DNA of 64,000 nt from Marinobacter sp. DY40_1A1 (GCF_016597815.1 NZ_VCHA01000006.1:62001-126000); one strand, 5' to 3'. Counted from the first letter of the stretch, positions 35,442-43,926 are shown. Made by a program: numbers and translations. The notes: generated from the letters alone by a model not told the origin.

Positions 35442-36614
35442 ATGAATATAAAATTATTGGGCGCCGCCTTTCTGGTATTGGTGACGCTTTCGTTCGGTCA
35501 TGCCTGGGCACAAGAGAGCCCGGGGATTGACCGCTCTGCAACCGGGGGTGCTCAAACCCTGGAAGATATTATGGCTCGTCAGCAGAAGCTGAAAGTTGAC
35601 GGGGCTTTCCGGTCTGAAAATCTGGGTAACCCGGCCAATGCGGCGCCGATCAGCGATCATTTAGGTACGCGCGGCGGGGTTTCCAGGTCAGACACATATC
35701 GTGCCATTCGCTATAACAATTTTGACGCCCGCACACAGGCTCGAGGGCCTGCAGCTGACGTTATGATCCAGGATGGTGGCATGACCTGGCTGAAGCTTCG
35801 CGAAGGGCCTGTCATCAATTATGGTGGCGGCGCGCTTTTGTGTTTTCTTGCCTTGCTTGTGGTGTTTTACTTTATTCGCGGCAAAATCATGATCGATGGC
35901 GGCCCTGCAGGTACCACGATTCAGCGATTCAAAGCTGTCGAACGGTTTGGCCACTGGTTATTGGCGGGCTCATTTATTGCGCTGGCTATAACCGGGCTCA
36001 TCACTTTGATGGGGCGGAGCTTCCTGATCCCTGTACTGGGCCCCGAGGTATTTGCAACTTTGGCCGCTGGCTCCAAGTGGGTTCACAACAATATTTCCTG
36101 GGCCTTTATGATTGGTCTGGTGATGACGTTTGTTATGTGGGTAGCTCACAATATTCCTGACAAGCTTGATTGGCAGTGGATCAAGGCGGGCGGCGGTATT
36201 TTCACCAAAACCCACCCTTCTGCAAAGAAATTCAACGCTGGGCAGAAAATTGTTTTCTGGACCGTTATGGTGCTGGGTTTCTCGGTTTCACTGACGGGCC
36301 TGTCGTTGTTGTTCCCATTTCAGTTACCCATGTTTGCCGATACCTTTGGTGTGATAAACAGTGTCCTGGGGACAGAGTTCGATACGGTTCTGACACCGCA
36401 TGAAGAGATGCAGTTTGCCAACATCTGGCACTCGGTCGTGGCATTCGCAATGATGCTAGCCATTATTGCTCACATCTACATTGGTACCGTAGGCATGGAA
36501 GGTGCATTCGACGCGATGGGTAGCGGCCAGGTTGATGTGGAATGGGCGCGCCAGCATCACGATTTGTGGGTGGCTGAGGTGGAGGCCAAGCAAAGTAAAG
36601 GAGAAGCGTCGTGA
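35442..36614 (+). CDS. fdhC: Formate dehydrogenase cytochrome b556 (gamma) subunit
   Basis: A 390-residue membrane subunit. It has an N-terminal signal peptide (LLGAAFLVLVTLSFGHAWAQ) and a periplasmic part of about 100 residues. Five membrane spans follow: near 128-147, 165-187, 216-235, 268-290 and 330-350. Histidines in HWLLAGSF, WVHNN, WVAHN and IAHIYIG are candidate heme b ligands. It takes electrons from FdhB and reduces quinone. The N-terminal extension is longer than in E. coli FdnI (217 residues). The stop overlaps the GTG of the following microprotein. Confidence 0.92.
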   Translation: MNIKLLGAAFLVLVTLSFGHAWAQESPGIDRSATGGAQTLEDIMARQQKLKVDGAFRSENLGNPANAAPISDHLGTRGGVSRSDTYRAIRYNNFDARTQARGPAADVMIQDGGMTWLKLREGPVINYGGGALLCFLALLVVFYFIRGKIMIDGGPAGTTIQRFKAVERFGHWLLAGSFIALAITGLITLMGRSFLIPVLGPEVFATLAAGSKWVHNNISWAFMIGLVMTFVMWVAHNIPDKLDWQWIKAGGGIFTKTHPSAKKFNAGQKIVFWTVMVLGFSVSLTGLSLLFPFQLPMFADTFGVINSVLGTEFDTVLTPHEEMQFANIWHSVVAFAMMLAIIAHIYIGTVGMEGAFDAMGSGQVDVEWARQHHDLWVAEVEAKQSKGEAS

Positions 36615-36739
36615 AGGTTATGATTTCTGCATTTGTCGCCTCGCTGTTGATTGCCACCGCTGCCCCGATGGTACTCGGTCAGTTTGGGTGGTCATCGGCT
36701 GAGCAGGGCAGCAGCGCAACGAGCGTGCGCCTTGACTGA
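36611..36739 (+). CDS. 42-residue membrane microprotein after fdhC
   Basis: A short open frame beginning GTG at 36611, overlapping the fdhC stop as GTGA, and ending TGA at 36739. It encodes one hydrophobic helix near the N-terminus (VMISAFVASLLIATAAPMVLG) and a 20-residue Ser/Ala-rich tail (QFGWSSAEQGSSATSVRLD). It could be a single-span subunit of the FdhABC complex or a cleaved secreted peptide. Its GTG and stop both overlap neighbours (the TusA-like TTG starts within its last codons), so it is part of a tightly packed reading series. I do not recognise it. Confidence 0.6.
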   Translation: MKVMISAFVASLLIATAAPMVLGQFGWSSAEQGSSATSVRLD

Positions 36740-36971
36740 GCGATCAGAAGTACACCAAATCGATGCTATCGGTTTGGTGTGCCCCCTTCCTGTTTTACGC
36801 TTTAAAAAGCGGGTTCAGGGTTTGTCTTGCGGGACACTGGTCGAATTCCTTGCGGATGATCCCACGGCGCGCAAGGATTTGCAGGCGCTGTGCGATATCG
36901 CAGGCCACAGGATCGAATGGGTTCGGGAAGAGGATGCGGGGGTTATCCGTTATTGTATCTGTCTGGCTTGA
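36732..36971 (+). CDS. TusA-like sulfur carrier protein
   Basis: A 79-residue protein of the TusA/SirA fold: DAIGLVCPLPVLRFKKRVQGLSCGTLVEFLADDP with the catalytic Cys in the CPLP motif near residue 17. TusA relays persulfide sulfur and is linked to cofactor synthesis. The start is a TTG at 36732, inside the end of the microprotein frame; no ATG lies before the conserved region. The ribosome site is weak, so coupled translation is likely. In this place it may supply sulfur to FdhD or MoaD. Confidence 0.78.
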   Translation: MTERSEVHQIDAIGLVCPLPVLRFKKRVQGLSCGTLVEFLADDPTARKDLQALCDIAGHRIEWVREEDAGVIRYCICLA

Positions 36972-36973
36972 GC

Positions 36974-37002
36974 GAGGTTCGGGACTACTTGTCCCAAGCC
37001 TC
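36974..37002. terminator. Possible bidirectional terminator between TusA-like and moaE
   Basis: GAGGTTCGGGAC and GTCCCAAGCCTC form a 12-pair stem with one mismatch around TACTT. It overlaps the last codons of moaE. No T run follows, so confidence is low. Confidence 0.38.
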
Positions 37003-37434
37003 ACCACGAGCAACATCTGAAGCTTTTTGCTCTACCCAATGTTCGCCAGCCTCAGCAAGCTCTTTTTTCCAGAAAGGCGCCGAAGTTTTCAGGGCATCCA
37101 TAATAAACTCGCAAGCTGCAAATGCATCTGCCCTGTGAGCGCTACACACACCGACGAACACAATTTGCTCCTGCAGTAACAGCCTGCCTACCCGATGAAT
37201 TACCCGCGCTTTACGCACATCCCAGCGCAGGGAGGCTTCTTCAATAAGGCCGGCAATCACCTGTTCTGTCATGCCCGGGTAGTGCTCCAGAAACAACCCC
37301 GATACATCCAGTGTGTCGCCGTGGTCCCGCACTAGCCCGGTAAACGTAGCAATAGCTCCAGTGCCCGCGCCACTGTCGCGCAGTGCGGCATATTCAGATC
37401 CAGCATCAAAATCGTCAGTCTGGATGCTTATCAT
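36985..37434 (-). CDS. moaE: Molybdopterin synthase large subunit MoaE
   Basis: A 149-residue protein: TGAIATFTGLVRDHGD, LFLEHYPGMTEQVIAGLIEEA, VIHRVGRLLLQEQIVFVGVCSAHRADAFAACEFIMDALKTSAPFWKKE. The final Lys-Lys-Glu segment is the active site. With MoaD it converts precursor Z to molybdopterin. It starts one base after the moaD stop. Confidence 0.95.
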   Translation of the reverse strand: MISIQTDDFDAGSEYAALRDSGAGTGAIATFTGLVRDHGDTLDVSGLFLEHYPGMTEQVIAGLIEEASLRWDVRKARVIHRVGRLLLQEQIVFVGVCSAHRADAFAACEFIMDALKTSAPFWKKELAEAGEHWVEQKASDVARGEAWDK

Positions 37435-37435
37435 A

Positions 37436-37696
37436 TTAACCCCCGGTTACCGGTGGAAAAAAAGCAACCTCATCGCCGGCCTTCACGGCTGCGGCGGGCT
37501 TAGCCATAGCCTGATTGATTGCAATCATCACCGGCTGGTTGCCTTGCAGTTGTGCCCAGGGACCGCCGCGGCTTGCCAGCACTGCAAGCAGGTCGCCAGC
37601 TGTCTGATTCTTTTCTGCCGGCAGCGTGAGTTGTTCAGTGCCCAACTCTTCCCGGAGGCGGGCAAAAAAACGAACGGTCAGGGTCTGGTCAGTCAT
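37436..37696 (-). CDS. moaD: Molybdopterin synthase sulfur carrier MoaD
   Basis: An 86-residue ubiquitin-like protein (VRFFARLREELG at the start) that ends in Gly-Gly (VAFFPPVTGG), the tail that is adenylated and carries sulfur as thiocarboxylate. It sits between moeA2 and moaE. Confidence 0.93.
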   Translation of the reverse strand: MTDQTLTVRFFARLREELGTEQLTLPAEKNQTAGDLLAVLASRGGPWAQLQGNQPVMIAINQAMAKPAAAVKAGDEVAFFPPVTGG

Positions 37697-37697
37697 G

Positions 37698-38909
37698 TCA
37701 GCTCAACAATTCAGTGAATGGGTAATAAGTCAGCAAGTCGCCCTCTGCAACCAAGGCGTGTTCCGGAACCACCGCAAGCCCAGCGGACCAGCAGGCAGAG
37801 CTCAACATGCCAGAACTCTGATTTGCATACGCGGCGATCTGAACTTTGCCGTCAACGGATTCTGTACGCGCACGCAAGAACTCTCTGCGCGCCGAGGGTG
37901 AAGTAATATTAAATGCAGCAGGTACCTGCTGACCCACCGGGTGAATTTGCAGACGCCCCTGGCAGGTACGGATGTAAGGCATCCCCACCATCATAAAGGT
38001 CACCAGCACTGAAGCCGGGTTTCCTGGCAGGCCGAATACAGGCGTACCTTTGATCGAGCCAAATGCCAGCGGCTTGCCAGGTTTGATCGCCATACGCCAC
38101 AGAGACAGTTGGCCGGATTCTTCCAGCACGGCTCGCACGTGGTCTTCCTCACCGACAGAGACACCGCCACTCGTAATAACGAGATCCGACGCTGCAGCTG
38201 CGCGTTCTAGGGTTTCCCGGGTAGCAGAGCGAGTATCCCGGAGGGTTTCGCACAGCACCACCTCACAGCCGGCTTCTGCCAAAAGACCGAGTAGGGTGAA
38301 GCGGTTGGAGTTGTAAATCTGGCCTGGGCCCAGGGGAAGCCCCGGCTCTACAAGTTCATCACCTGTTGACAGAATCGCCACCCGCAGTTTTTTCACCACA
38401 GTTACTTCGGCGACACCGATGGAGGCCAGGAGACCCATTTCCTGGGGTCGGATCTTAATGCCTTGTTCCAGGCCCAGGCTGCCTTGGGCCAGATCCTGGC
38501 CACGCCTGCGTATATTCTGGTCTGCCTTTACTTCACCGTCGATGAGAATGCCACTATCTGTAACCTCGACCCGCTCCTGCATGACAACTGTGTCCGCACC
38601 AGCTGGAATTTCGGAGCCGGTGAAGATGCGAACAGCAGTCCCGGGTTGCAGAGGGCTGGGAGCTGAGCCAGCGGGGATGCGGTCAGATACTGAAATAGCC
38701 TGCCCTTGCACATAATCCTCAGCCCGCAGAGCGTAGCCGTCCACCGCACTGTTATCCGCTGGCGGCACATCCGCCGGCACTCGATAATCCTGTGCCAGTA
38801 TTCTGCCCAGGCTCTCTGTGAGGGGCAAAAGCTCGGTTTCCGTAATCACCGGCGCTTTGCTCAGTAGGTGAGCGATAGCCTCATCAACCGGTGTCAGATT
38901 GCCTGCCAT
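37698..38909 (-). CDS. moeA2: Molybdopterin molybdenumtransferase MoeA (second copy)
   Basis: A 403-residue MoeA with the same set of motifs as the copy at 24189: PPADNSAVDGYALR, RIFTGSEIPAGADTVVMQE, STGDELVEPG, TSGGVSVGEEDHVR, KPGKPLAFGSIKGTPVFGLPGNP. The KPGKP loop differs from the other copy (KPGRP). It stands in a leftward moaB-moeA2-moaD-moaE operon and is probably the general molybdenum copy; the first copy could be specialised for tungsten. That split is inference. Confidence 0.93.
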   Translation of the reverse strand: MAGNLTPVDEAIAHLLSKAPVITETELLPLTESLGRILAQDYRVPADVPPADNSAVDGYALRAEDYVQGQAISVSDRIPAGSAPSPLQPGTAVRIFTGSEIPAGADTVVMQERVEVTDSGILIDGEVKADQNIRRRGQDLAQGSLGLEQGIKIRPQEMGLLASIGVAEVTVVKKLRVAILSTGDELVEPGLPLGPGQIYNSNRFTLLGLLAEAGCEVVLCETLRDTRSATRETLERAAAASDLVITSGGVSVGEEDHVRAVLEESGQLSLWRMAIKPGKPLAFGSIKGTPVFGLPGNPASVLVTFMMVGMPYIRTCQGRLQIHPVGQQVPAAFNITSPSARREFLRARTESVDGKVQIAAYANQSSGMLSSACWSAGLAVVPEHALVAEGDLLTYYPFTELLS

Positions 38910-38930
38910 GGTTTTCTCTCCGTGTTCAGA

Positions 38931-39503
38931 TTAGCGTTCGGCGCGATTACCAATGACTTCCTGGAGGCGCTCAATAGCGCGCTCTGGTTTACGGCCGACC
39001 AGTGATGAAAAGTTGCAGGGGCCGTGGCGACTGTCGAGTTGGGAGCTCAGAATGCCATTCCAGCCCGTGCGACAGGCTCCAGTGGAACCGGGCAAGCAGA
39101 AAATAGCCGTGTGATTCGCAAGGCCGCCAAAAGCTCTGGATTGGATCGTCGAGGAGCCGATTTCAGATGCCGAGAGGCGCCGGAACTCTTCGCCAAATCC
39201 TTCAATACGCTTGTCCAGCAGTGGAGCAACCGCTTCCGGGGTGCTGTCACGCTCGTAAAATCCGGTGCCACCGGTGATGATCACCACGTGAACATCCGCA
39301 TCTGCAATCCAGGACGACATAGCCGCCCGAACCAGGTAGATGTCATCTGGCAGTATGCGCCTTGATATCAGCTTGTGCCCGGCCTCAACAACACTGTCTT
39401 CAAGAAACTGACCGGAGGAATCTTCATCAAACCCGCGGGTATCGGAGACTGTAAGAATCGCGATATTGAGAGGTTTGAGTTTGCTGGTGAGTTCACTACT
39501 CAT
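38931..39503 (-). CDS. moaB: Molybdopterin adenylyltransferase MoaB/MogA
   Basis: A 190-residue protein: NIAILTVSDTRGFDEDSSG, ITGGTGFYERDSTPEAVAPLLDKRIEGFGEEFRRLS, FCLPGSTGACRTGWNGIL, DSRHGPCNF. It adenylates molybdopterin before metal insertion. It is the first gene of the leftward moaB-moeA2-moaD-moaE operon. moaA and moaC are not in the window. Confidence 0.92.
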   Translation of the reverse strand: MSSELTSKLKPLNIAILTVSDTRGFDEDSSGQFLEDSVVEAGHKLISRRILPDDIYLVRAAMSSWIADADVHVVIITGGTGFYERDSTPEAVAPLLDKRIEGFGEEFRRLSASEIGSSTIQSRAFGGLANHTAIFCLPGSTGACRTGWNGILSSQLDSRHGPCNFSSLVGRKPERAIERLQEVIGNRAER

Positions 39504-39656
39504 GAGAATCTGCTCCGAAAATCACAGGAAAAATATTGACTGCCAGTATCCCTTTCAGAAGCGGTGAATGGAAGGGAGTAACCCATCAGGGGGAGGCTCA
39601 GGGCGGTGCGTGAAGGCATTTCGTCCGAAAAATTGGCTTTAATTTGGACAGTGGCC

Positions 39657-39686
39657 TTGACATTGGCCAGCAAGGTAGATGATTAT
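39657..39686 (+). promoter_or_regulatory. Candidate promoter for rho
   Basis: A consensus TTGACA at 39657-39662 and GATTAT at 39681-39686 with an 18-base spacer. It would give a leader of about 175 bases before the rho ATG, fitting the long regulated leaders known for rho genes. Confidence 0.55.
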
Positions 39687-39809
39687 CGGTCTCGCCCTAC
39701 GAACGTTTGTACCCACTCTATACTGGCTTCTGTTTTTTTCCGGCTTTCATTCGCACCGGTTGTTTCATCTGGCCAGCATCTGTTTCGACAATGAATTACA
39801 CAATCAGTT

Positions 39810-39823
39810 CAGGGGCGCCCCTG
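39810..39823. promoter_or_regulatory. 14-base perfect palindrome in the rho leader
   Basis: CAGGGGCGCCCCTG reads identically on both strands. It lies 46 bases before the rho start codon, inside the predicted leader. It could be a dimeric protein site or fold as a hairpin in mRNA. Confidence 0.5.
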
Positions 39824-39869
39824 TCATACCAACTTCCGTTTAATTCCATTCCTGAAAATCTAATAACCT

Positions 39870-41132
39870 ATGAATCTTACTGAACTCAAGCAGAACTCCA
39901 TGCCCGAATTGCTCGAAATCGCGCAAGAGATGGGCCTCGATAACCTGGCACGTTCGCGGAAACAGGATGTTATCTTCACTATATTGAAGAAGCATGCGAA
40001 AAGCGGCGAAGACATATCTGGCGACGGCGTACTGGAAATTCTGCAGGACGGTTTCGGCTTTCTTCGCTCTGCCGATGCCTCCTACCTGGCGGGACCAGAC
40101 GACATTTACGTCTCCCCAAGCCAGATCCGCCGCTTCAACCTGCGCACCGGTGATACTGTTGCCGGCAAAATCCGCCCACCGAAGGATGGTGAGCGTTACT
40201 TTGCCCTGTTGAAGGTTAGCGAGATCAACTTCGACAAGCCGGACAACGCCCGTAACAAGATCCTGTTTGAAAACCTGACACCGCTGTTTCCTGACGAGCG
40301 CATGCAACTGGAAACCGGTAACGGCAGCACCGAGGATCTGTCCTCCCGCGTGTTGGATCTGGTTGCGCCTATCGGTAAAGGCCAGCGTGGTTTGATTGTA
40401 TCGCCACCCAAGGCTGGTAAAACCCTGCTGATGCAGAGTATTGCCCAGTCTATTGCGCGTAATCATCCTGAGTGTCACATCATTGTTCTGTTGATTGATG
40501 AGCGCCCGGAAGAAGTTACCGAAATGCAGCGCACGGTGCGCGGCGAAGTGATTGCTTCCACCTTTGATGAGCCACCTGCGCGTCACGTTCAGGTTGCTGA
40601 AATGGTCATCGAGAAGGCCAAGCGTCTGGTCGAGCACAAAAAGGACGTGGTAATTCTTCTGGATTCCATCACTCGTCTTGCTCGCGCCTACAACACAGTT
40701 ATTCCATCCTCAGGCAAGGTGTTGACCGGTGGTGTAGATGCCCATGCTCTGGAAAAGCCCAAGCGCTTCTTCGGTGCGGCCCGTAACGTAGAAGAGGGCG
40801 GTAGCCTGACAATTCTTGCAACGGCTCTGGTGAACACGGGTTCCAAAATGGACGAAGTGATCTACGAGGAGTTCAAGGGTACAGGCAACATGGAGATTCA
40901 CCTGGATCGCAAAATTGCTGAAAAGCGTGTGTATCCTGCTATCAACATCCGCAGTTCCGGCACGCGCCGTGAAGACCTGCTGATGACCGAGGCGGACATT
41001 CAGCGTGTGTGGATTCTGCGTAAGCTTCTGCACTCCATGGACGACGACACTGCGGCCATCGAGTTCTTGCTCGACAAGCTCAAAGATACCAAGACCAACG
41101 ACGAGTTCTTCCAGTCGATGAAGCGCCGGTAG
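39870..41132 (+). CDS. rho: Transcription termination factor Rho
   Basis: A 420-residue Rho. It has an N-terminal helical domain ([22 protein letters not shown]), an RNA-binding cold-shock-like domain ([32 protein letters not shown]), and the ATPase core with Walker [12 protein letters not shown] near 180 and [11 protein letters not shown]. The secondary-channel motif [32 protein letters not shown] and the C-terminal [21 protein letters not shown] are intact. Rho unwinds and ends untranslated transcripts. No clear Shine-Dalgarno stands before the ATG. Confidence 0.97.
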   Translation: MNLTELKQNSMPELLEIAQEMGLDNLARSRKQDVIFTILKKHAKSGEDISGDGVLEILQDGFGFLRSADASYLAGPDDIYVSPSQIRRFNLRTGDTVAGKIRPPKDGERYFALLKVSEINFDKPDNARNKILFENLTPLFPDERMQLETGNGSTEDLSSRVLDLVAPIGKGQRGLIVSPPKAGKTLLMQSIAQSIARNHPECHIIVLLIDERPEEVTEMQRTVRGEVIASTFDEPPARHVQVAEMVIEKAKRLVEHKKDVVILLDSITRLARAYNTVIPSSGKVLTGGVDAHALEKPKRFFGAARNVEEGGSLTILATALVNTGSKMDEVIYEEFKGTGNMEIHLDRKIAEKRVYPAINIRSSGTRREDLLMTEADIQRVWILRKLLHSMDDDTAAIEFLLDKLKDTKTNDEFFQSMKRR

Positions 41133-41224
41133 AGACGAAGTTTTGGGCGAACGCCTTTATTGGATGACAGTTGAGTTTTGATGGGTTTTGCCCCCTGAAT
41201 TAACTGGTAATTCGATGAACGCGG

Positions 41225-41319
41225 TGAGGGCCTGCTTTCCCAGACTGTGTCTTGCCAAGGATGGCAAGACCAAGCCCCCAGGGATGGGTTCACGGCGTGT
41301 CTGGGAAAGCAGGCCCTCA
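41225..41319. repeat. Nested palindromic element between rho and ubiD
   Basis: A 21-base arm at 41225-41245 (TGAGGGCCTGCTTTCCCAGA plus C) is exactly complementary to 41299-41319. Inside it an eight-base hairpin is formed by GTCTTGCC (41249-41256) and GGCAAGAC (41263-41270). The unit is 95 bases and would fold into a long branched hairpin. It is between genes and may be an extragenic repeat of this genus as well as a rho terminator. The copy number in the genome is unknown. Confidence 0.75.
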
Positions 41320-41397
41320 TTGCGTTCTGCGCACCGGGCGAGAAGTCCGGAAAGCGATTAACTCCGTATTAGAAGCTAACCGAGAACGGAGCCGACG

Positions 41398-42885
41398 ATG
41401 AAATACAACGATCTGCGGGACTTCATTGACCAGTTGGAGAAACTGGGCGAGCTGAAACGCATCTCAGTTGAAGTAGACCCCCATTTGGAAATGACCGAAA
41501 TCTGCGACCGCACGCTGCGGGCAGGTGGTCCTGCGTTGTTGTTCGAAAACCCCAAAGGCTACGACATGCCTGTGCTTGCCAACCTCTTCGGCACTACCCG
41601 AAGAGTGGCGCTGGGCATGGGGCAAGAAGACGTAACTGCGCTCCGGGAAGTCGGCAAACTGCTGGCCTACCTGAAAGAGCCTGATCCCCCCAAGGGATTC
41701 AAAGACGCCATCGAAAAACTGCCACTGCTACGGCAAGTAATGCGCATGAGCCCCAAAGTGCTCAGGTCAGCGCCCTGTCAGGAAGTGGTCATAGAAAAAG
41801 ATAAAGTCGACCTTTACCAAATCCCGGTACAGCATTGCTGGCCTGGGGATGCCGGGCCGCTGGTGACATGGCCGCTGGTGATTACCCGTGGGCCCCACAA
41901 AGAACGGCAGAATCTGGGGATTTACCGGCAGCAGGTGATTGGCCGTAACCGACTCATTATGCGCTGGTTGAGCCATCGTGGTGGCGCATTGGATTTTCAG
42001 GAGTTCCAGAAACAGAACCCTGGCAAACCTTATCCCGTTGCCGTCGCCCTTGGCGCCGACCCGGCAACCATTCTGGGTGCTGTGACGCCTGTTCCTGATT
42101 CTCTTTCCGAGTATGCGTTTGCAGGCTTGTTGCGGGGTAGTCGGACCGAGTTGGTGCAGTGCGGCCTCAGTGATTTGCAGGTGCCAGCCAGTGCCGAAAT
42201 AGTTCTGGAAGGCTTTATTTACCCGGATGACAACGCCCCGGAAGGCCCGTTTGGGGACCATACCGGTTATTACAACGAAGTAGACGAGTTCCCGGTGTTC
42301 ACCGTTGAGCGGATTACCCACCGCAAAGACCCGATATACCACAGTACCTATACGGGCAGGCCGCCCGATGAGCCGGCGATTCTGGGTGTGGCGCTGAACG
42401 AAGTATTTATCCCCATATTGCAAAAGCAGTTTCCGGAGATCGTGGATTTCTATTTGCCGCCGGAAGGCTGTTCCTACCGTCTTGCAGTAGTGACCATGAA
42501 GAAGCAGTACCCAGGCCATGCGAAGCGCGTGATGATGGGGGTATGGTCGTTCCTGCGCCAGTTTATGTACACCAAGTTCGTCATCGTGACCGATGACGAT
42601 GTGGATGCCCGTAATTGGGAAGATGTGATTTGGGCCATGACTACCCGTATGGATCCTATTCGCGACACCACACTGGTCGAAAATACGCCCATTGATTACC
42701 TGGACTTTGCCTCGCCTGTATCTGGCCTTGGCTCAAAAATGGGCATGGACGCCACCAACAAATGGCCCGGAGAAACCACCCGCGAGTGGGGGGAGCCTAT
42801 TGCCATGACTGATGCTGTGAAACAGCGTGTGGACGAGCTATGGGGAAGCCTGGGCATTGAAACTCCGGCTAACTGCCCCGACTGA
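41398..42885 (+). CDS. ubiD: 3-octaprenyl-4-hydroxybenzoate carboxy-lyase UbiD
   Basis: A 495-residue UbiD-family decarboxylase using prenylated flavin (ubiquinone synthesis). Signatures: [31 protein letters not shown] [73 protein letters not shown] (the Glu-x4-Glu/Arg region), [24 protein letters not shown]. The ATG at 41398 has CGGAG before it. The FMN prenyltransferase UbiX gene is not in the window. Confidence 0.95.
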   Translation: MKYNDLRDFIDQLEKLGELKRISVEVDPHLEMTEICDRTLRAGGPALLFENPKGYDMPVLANLFGTTRRVALGMGQEDVTALREVGKLLAYLKEPDPPKGFKDAIEKLPLLRQVMRMSPKVLRSAPCQEVVIEKDKVDLYQIPVQHCWPGDAGPLVTWPLVITRGPHKERQNLGIYRQQVIGRNRLIMRWLSHRGGALDFQEFQKQNPGKPYPVAVALGADPATILGAVTPVPDSLSEYAFAGLLRGSRTELVQCGLSDLQVPASAEIVLEGFIYPDDNAPEGPFGDHTGYYNEVDEFPVFTVERITHRKDPIYHSTYTGRPPDEPAILGVALNEVFIPILQKQFPEIVDFYLPPEGCSYRLAVVTMKKQYPGHAKRVMMGVWSFLRQFMYTKFVIVTDDDVDARNWEDVIWAMTTRMDPIRDTTLVENTPIDYLDFASPVSGLGSKMGMDATNKWPGETTREWGEPIAMTDAVKQRVDELWGSLGIETPANCPD

Positions 42886-42886
42886 T

Positions 42887-43891
42887 ATGGGTAGCAGGCA
42901 GTGGAATGTGAGTCTTGAGCCATCGAGCATTCGCTACGCGGCAAGTGCCGATGAAGATTTGCTGAGTGCTGCGGCCAAAGCCGGTATTGCTGTTCCCCAT
43001 GCCTGTAGAAATGGTGTTTGCGAACTTTGTGAAGCCCATTTGCTCGGTGGCTCCGCTCTGAATACTCGAAGCCAACAGATTATGCCGGTCGGTGCGCGAC
43101 TGATGATGTGCAGAACTGCCGCGCTCGACCATCTTGAATTGGAGATTAATGCCGTTATGGCAGCAGGACAGAACCAGCCCCGAAAGTTTCAGGCAAACGT
43201 CGTGAACCTGAGCTCTATAAGCCACGACGTGTATCGGGTTGAGCTTCAGTTGCCCAGGCGGCGAGAGTTGTCTTTTCACGCCGGCCAGTACTTGTCGATC
43301 AATTTGCCGGATGCTGAACCCTGCTATTTCTCCATTGCCAGCAGTCCGGCAGAGCAGAACATTGAGCTGCACATCCAGGCTTCCCCTGAGTGGCTGTCCG
43401 CACAGAAGGTCATCGATGCGCTAGCCTCTGGTGAAACGATCACTGTGGAATTACCCCATGGTAAAGCCTGCCTGGCCTGCGCCCCTGAAAAGCCATTGCT
43501 GCTGGTTGCGGCCGGTACAGGGTTCGCACAGATGAAAAGCCTGGTGGATTATTTGCGCGGCACATCTTCTACCCAGCCGGTAAAGCTGTTCTGGGGCGTG
43601 CGTCGCCATGAGGATATGTACCTCAGGTCCATGGCTCGTCAGTGGGAGAAAGAGTGGTCCGCCTTCAGCTTTCAGCCTGTGGTGGGTGATGATGAAGACA
43701 GCGAATGGGGCGGACACCACGACCAGCTTGTGCGTGCTGTGCTGGCGTCTGGCACGGATCTGGGTAATGCGGAAGTGCACGCCAGTGGTTCACCCACGAT
43801 GGTTTACACCTTGATGGACGCGCTGGTGGAAGCGGGGCTCCCACCAACGGCATTCTTTTCTGATGTGCTGGAGTATGCGCCTCGCAATTGA
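42887..43891 (+). CDS. 2Fe-2S ferredoxin/NAD(P)H-flavin reductase fusion (CDP-6-deoxy-glucoseen-reductase-like)
   Basis: A 334-residue fusion. Residues 1-90 are a plant-type 2Fe-2S ferredoxin domain with CRNGVCELC and a distal MMC; residues about 100-330 are a ferredoxin-NADP reductase fold with the FAD-binding segment FHAGQYLSINLP and the NAD(P)H segment LLLVAAGTGFAQMKSLVDYL. Annotated as CDP-6-deoxy-delta-3,4-glucoseen reductase in other genomes. Its place one base after ubiD suggests it may reduce flavin for UbiD/UbiX-type chemistry. The start ATG at 42887 is favoured over an in-frame upstream codon inside ubiD. Confidence 0.8.
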   Translation: MGSRQWNVSLEPSSIRYAASADEDLLSAAAKAGIAVPHACRNGVCELCEAHLLGGSALNTRSQQIMPVGARLMMCRTAALDHLELEINAVMAAGQNQPRKFQANVVNLSSISHDVYRVELQLPRRRELSFHAGQYLSINLPDAEPCYFSIASSPAEQNIELHIQASPEWLSAQKVIDALASGETITVELPHGKACLACAPEKPLLLVAAGTGFAQMKSLVDYLRGTSSTQPVKLFWGVRRHEDMYLRSMARQWEKEWSAFSFQPVVGDDEDSEWGGHHDQLVRAVLASGTDLGNAEVHASGSPTMVYTLMDALVEAGLPPTAFFSDVLEYAPRN

Positions 43892-43926
43892 AGTGCTCCG
43901 GGCAGGCAGAAGAAGGGTGCGGTCGT

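Larger units (their letters stand above)
39504..39869. other. Divergent moaB/rho intergenic region (366 bases)
   Basis: It holds the rho promoter and a long rho leader, a perfect 14-base palindrome, and the leftward moaB promoter region, for which I see no clear -35/-10 pair. No tRNA or recognised riboswitch is present; I looked for the molybdenum-cofactor motif and did not find it. Confidence 0.5.

Noticed and set aside
17705..39503. Formate dehydrogenase island as a recent horizontally acquired element
   Set aside because: No integrase, tRNA end, direct repeat or insertion sequence is seen at either edge, and base use looks like the neighbours. A composition calculation could change this.
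39504..39660. Possible molybdenum-cofactor riboswitch before moaB
   Set aside because: I found no match to the known motif core or a paired pseudoknot by eye. A covariance-model search would decide.
39679..39843. A 54-codon frame in the rho leader that could be a leader peptide
   Set aside because: Its ATG lies before the start site predicted from the TTGACA promoter and its ribosome site is too close. It might be real if the promoter call is wrong.
39840..40637. A 265-codon minus-strand frame opposite the start of rho
   Set aside because: Shadow frame; rho is certain on the other strand.
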